From Silene noctiflora (taxonomy: Eukaryota; Streptophyta; Magnoliopsida; Caryophyllales; Caryophyllaceae), in the NCBI GenBank assembly GCA_009801015.1, contig VHZZ01015163.1, positions 1,736 to 22,707 on the forward strand: DNA of 20,972 nucleotides, read 5' to 3'. A program made the position numbers and the translations under genes. The notes beneath the pieces are model-generated. The model worked only from the letters and a program-made list of their open reading frames with translations, did not search any database and had not been told where the DNA came from. Shown piece after piece: positions 19,455-20,972 of this stretch. How positions within the stretch are numbered: position 1 is the first letter of the stretch; each line of letters opens with the position of its first letter.

Positions 19455-20109
19455 ATGGGCAAAAAACAAGTAGCTAAGAAGACAAGCCCAAAGAAAAATA
19501 AGGAAGGTAATGTGTTTGGTACAAATTTTAGTTTGGTAAGAAATTGAAGGTAACGACGATTTAGATTATGGTGTTGTTAAAAAAAACGAGATTTGGTTAA
19601 TTCAATGTTGATTTATGCATGCATGTTGCCATAGCTGAGAGGAATGGAAAGGGGAAGCAGCTAAAGAAGGGAGATAAGGTGCCAGATGAGGCTGTGGAAT
19701 AGGTGGATGAAGAGAGTGCAACAAGTGATGAGATTTCAGCAACCACCTGTTGTTTTAGTTGGTGTTCCCGGTGCATCACAAGAGACGTTCTCACAGAAAC
19801 TGGCTAACGACCCCATATTCCTAGCTGACTTCGTAACCATGCTTGATCAAATGGACGCACTAGTGGATAACGTGGTTTCCACCTCCTTCCTTTGACCTAG
19901 GGCTAGATGATATAGGCATTGGGAGCAGGCCAGTCGCCTCTTATTCACTGAGGTATATCCGGGCTAGAGAGCGTCCAACTGGAGGTCCCGTTTATAATAG
20001 CGTTGACGATGCTTCCCGAAATACAAAGGCTGATGATGCTGCCCGCCCTTCAAAGGCTGATGATGACTGCCCTCCCTCCAAAGCCTACAAAGAAGAAGAA
20101 AAAATGATG
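19455..20109 (+). pseudogene. Decayed spliced gene of unknown function
   Basis: I do not recognise this gene. A CT-rich leader (about 19315-19450) precedes ATG at 19455. Exon 1 (19455-19506) encodes a lysine-rich start, MGKKQVAKKTSPKKNKE. A GT-AG intron (19507-19634) joins in phase to exon 2, which stays lysine-rich until a TAG at 19700-19702, giving only 39 aa. Protein-like sequence continues in a second frame (PPVVLVGVPGASQETF...DPIFLADFVTMLDQMDALVD, about 19743-19890). It then passes to a third frame (LDDIGIGSRPVASYSLRYIR, then KADDAARPSKADDD, to the stop at 20107-20109). So one stop and at least two frame changes separate pieces that look like a former single protein. The MITE/MULE-like end just upstream hints that a transposon carries it. 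Confidence 0.5.
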
Positions 20110-20350
20110 TAACTGTCGGATTGTAAATGTTGAGACTTAGTAGTTGTGTGTTTGGGTAACTTGTGTTGTTTTGGGACACCCTTTTTACTCCATATTGATG
20201 TTAGGGATGTCAAACAGTCGTTGTGATCGGATGTGGTCCATTTTATTTTGTACAACATGACCGCATTCTGTAAAATATGGTCACAGAAAGAGGTGTAAGG
20301 GTGTGTGTTGGGTGTGAAACACACCTTATTTTGTAAACGACAATGTTGTG

Positions 20351-20972
20351 TGTAACACCCTCATACTCCGAGGCACCTTACCAAGGACTACCTTCGAATA
20401 CAACGATGCTACCATCTTGGTTTCCTGAGGAAGTGAACATCATAGTAACAATAAAGAAACATTATTAATATAAGTATAATTTAAATAATTACAAAATCCT
20501 CCATAAAACGGAGTACAAAACCAACTAAAACAAATGTGATACTAAACATAGTCTGCGGAAGCTAATATAAAACTCGTGAGACTCCACCCTGCTAACCCCG
20601 CCGCGTAGTCAACAACCATCATCGTCATTACCTGCTAAATTAACCGCTCACCATCCCCGAATGGATCACCACAGTTTTTAAAACATTAAACGGGGTCAGT
20701 CAACTGAACAACTATACAATAACAATGTAAACGAAATGTAACAGTACCACGCCGCCACCATCACCACACCACACAACAAGTAATCGACTACACACCGAAG
20801 TGTGTAGCCTTGCCAGTGGAAGACCGCAGTCAACCACCTACAATAACCCAAGTCCCTTAATGTGCAGATCTCTCCTGCGCTGAGAGAACGCAGGAGGCGA
20901 ACAATGGGGGTGAGACCACCTCTCACAATGACTCACAAACAATATCACAATCACAATACCGATCACACCCAA
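20351..20972 (+). mobile_element. Start of an LTR, probably Gypsy chromovirus, cut by the window edge
   Basis: TGTAACACCCTCATACTCCG at 20351-20370 is the kind of LTR start common in plant Gypsy chromoviruses (Tekay/Del type). The 620 bases that follow contain no coding frame of note, as expected for an LTR. The downstream LTR end, primer binding site and any gag-pol lie beyond the window, so a solo LTR cannot be excluded. It sits about 240 bases past the decayed gene. Confidence 0.6.

Noticed and set aside
20696-20926. Minus-strand 76-codon ORF at the right edge
   Set aside because: It lies inside the LTR, and its sequence has no recognisable domain.
1-20972. CRISPR arrays, bacterial operons, ribosome binding sites or phage genes
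   Set aside because: The introns, receptor kinase and transposon types are those of a plant nuclear genome. No regularly spaced repeat array exists.

Overview
The window is plant nuclear DNA. It is AT-rich, with spliced genes that use GT-AG introns, an intronless receptor kinase, and intergenic space full of small transposons. The two recognisable proteins (GEX1 and BRL2/VH1) point to a flowering plant, most likely a eudicot. The style of the small inverted-repeat elements (ends like CTCCCTTGTGACGG and TTAAGACGG) suggests Caryophyllales, but that is a weak inference.

Layout. 1-360: probable LTR debris and the 3' end of a Helitron. 940-3570 (minus): a complete six-exon GEX1/KAR5-family gene for a nuclear-envelope karyogamy protein; its leader, with a candidate intron and TATA box, extends to about 4400. 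4985-5400: degenerate TGACCCGA-rich repeat. 5466-5700: a TATA box followed by a long imperfect RNA-type hairpin, a candidate miRNA locus. 5805-5896: a compact foldback element. 6370-6960: GC-rich hAT-like repeat debris. 6997-8116: a complete non-autonomous hAT element with a perfect 8-bp target duplication; it carries a tRNA-like Pol III promoter and is itself interrupted by a complete 559-bp Helitron. 8280-8485: a 103-bp tandem duplication. About 8549-8804: a miniature LTR retroelement (TRIM). 9379-12702 (minus): intact, intronless BRL2/VH1 leucine-rich-repeat receptor kinase.

13000-14500 is mostly featureless. 14519-14874: two foldback MITEs, one inserted into the other. 15850-17340: an unrecognised hydrophobic ORF, a duplicated 32-bp word, and one convincing spliced exon of an unidentified minus-strand gene. 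18000-18800: degenerate repeats. 19039-19290: a further MITE end. 19455-20109: a decayed, spliced gene with a stop and a frame change. 20351 to the right edge: the start of an LTR of the kind found in plant chromoviruses.

The two intact genes have unrelated jobs: fusion of gamete nuclei, and vascular receptor signalling. Nothing suggests they work together. Most of the rest is nested transposon sequence. The most original signals are the TATA-plus-hairpin locus near 5.6 kb, the datable nested insertions, and the orphan exon at 17.3 kb.
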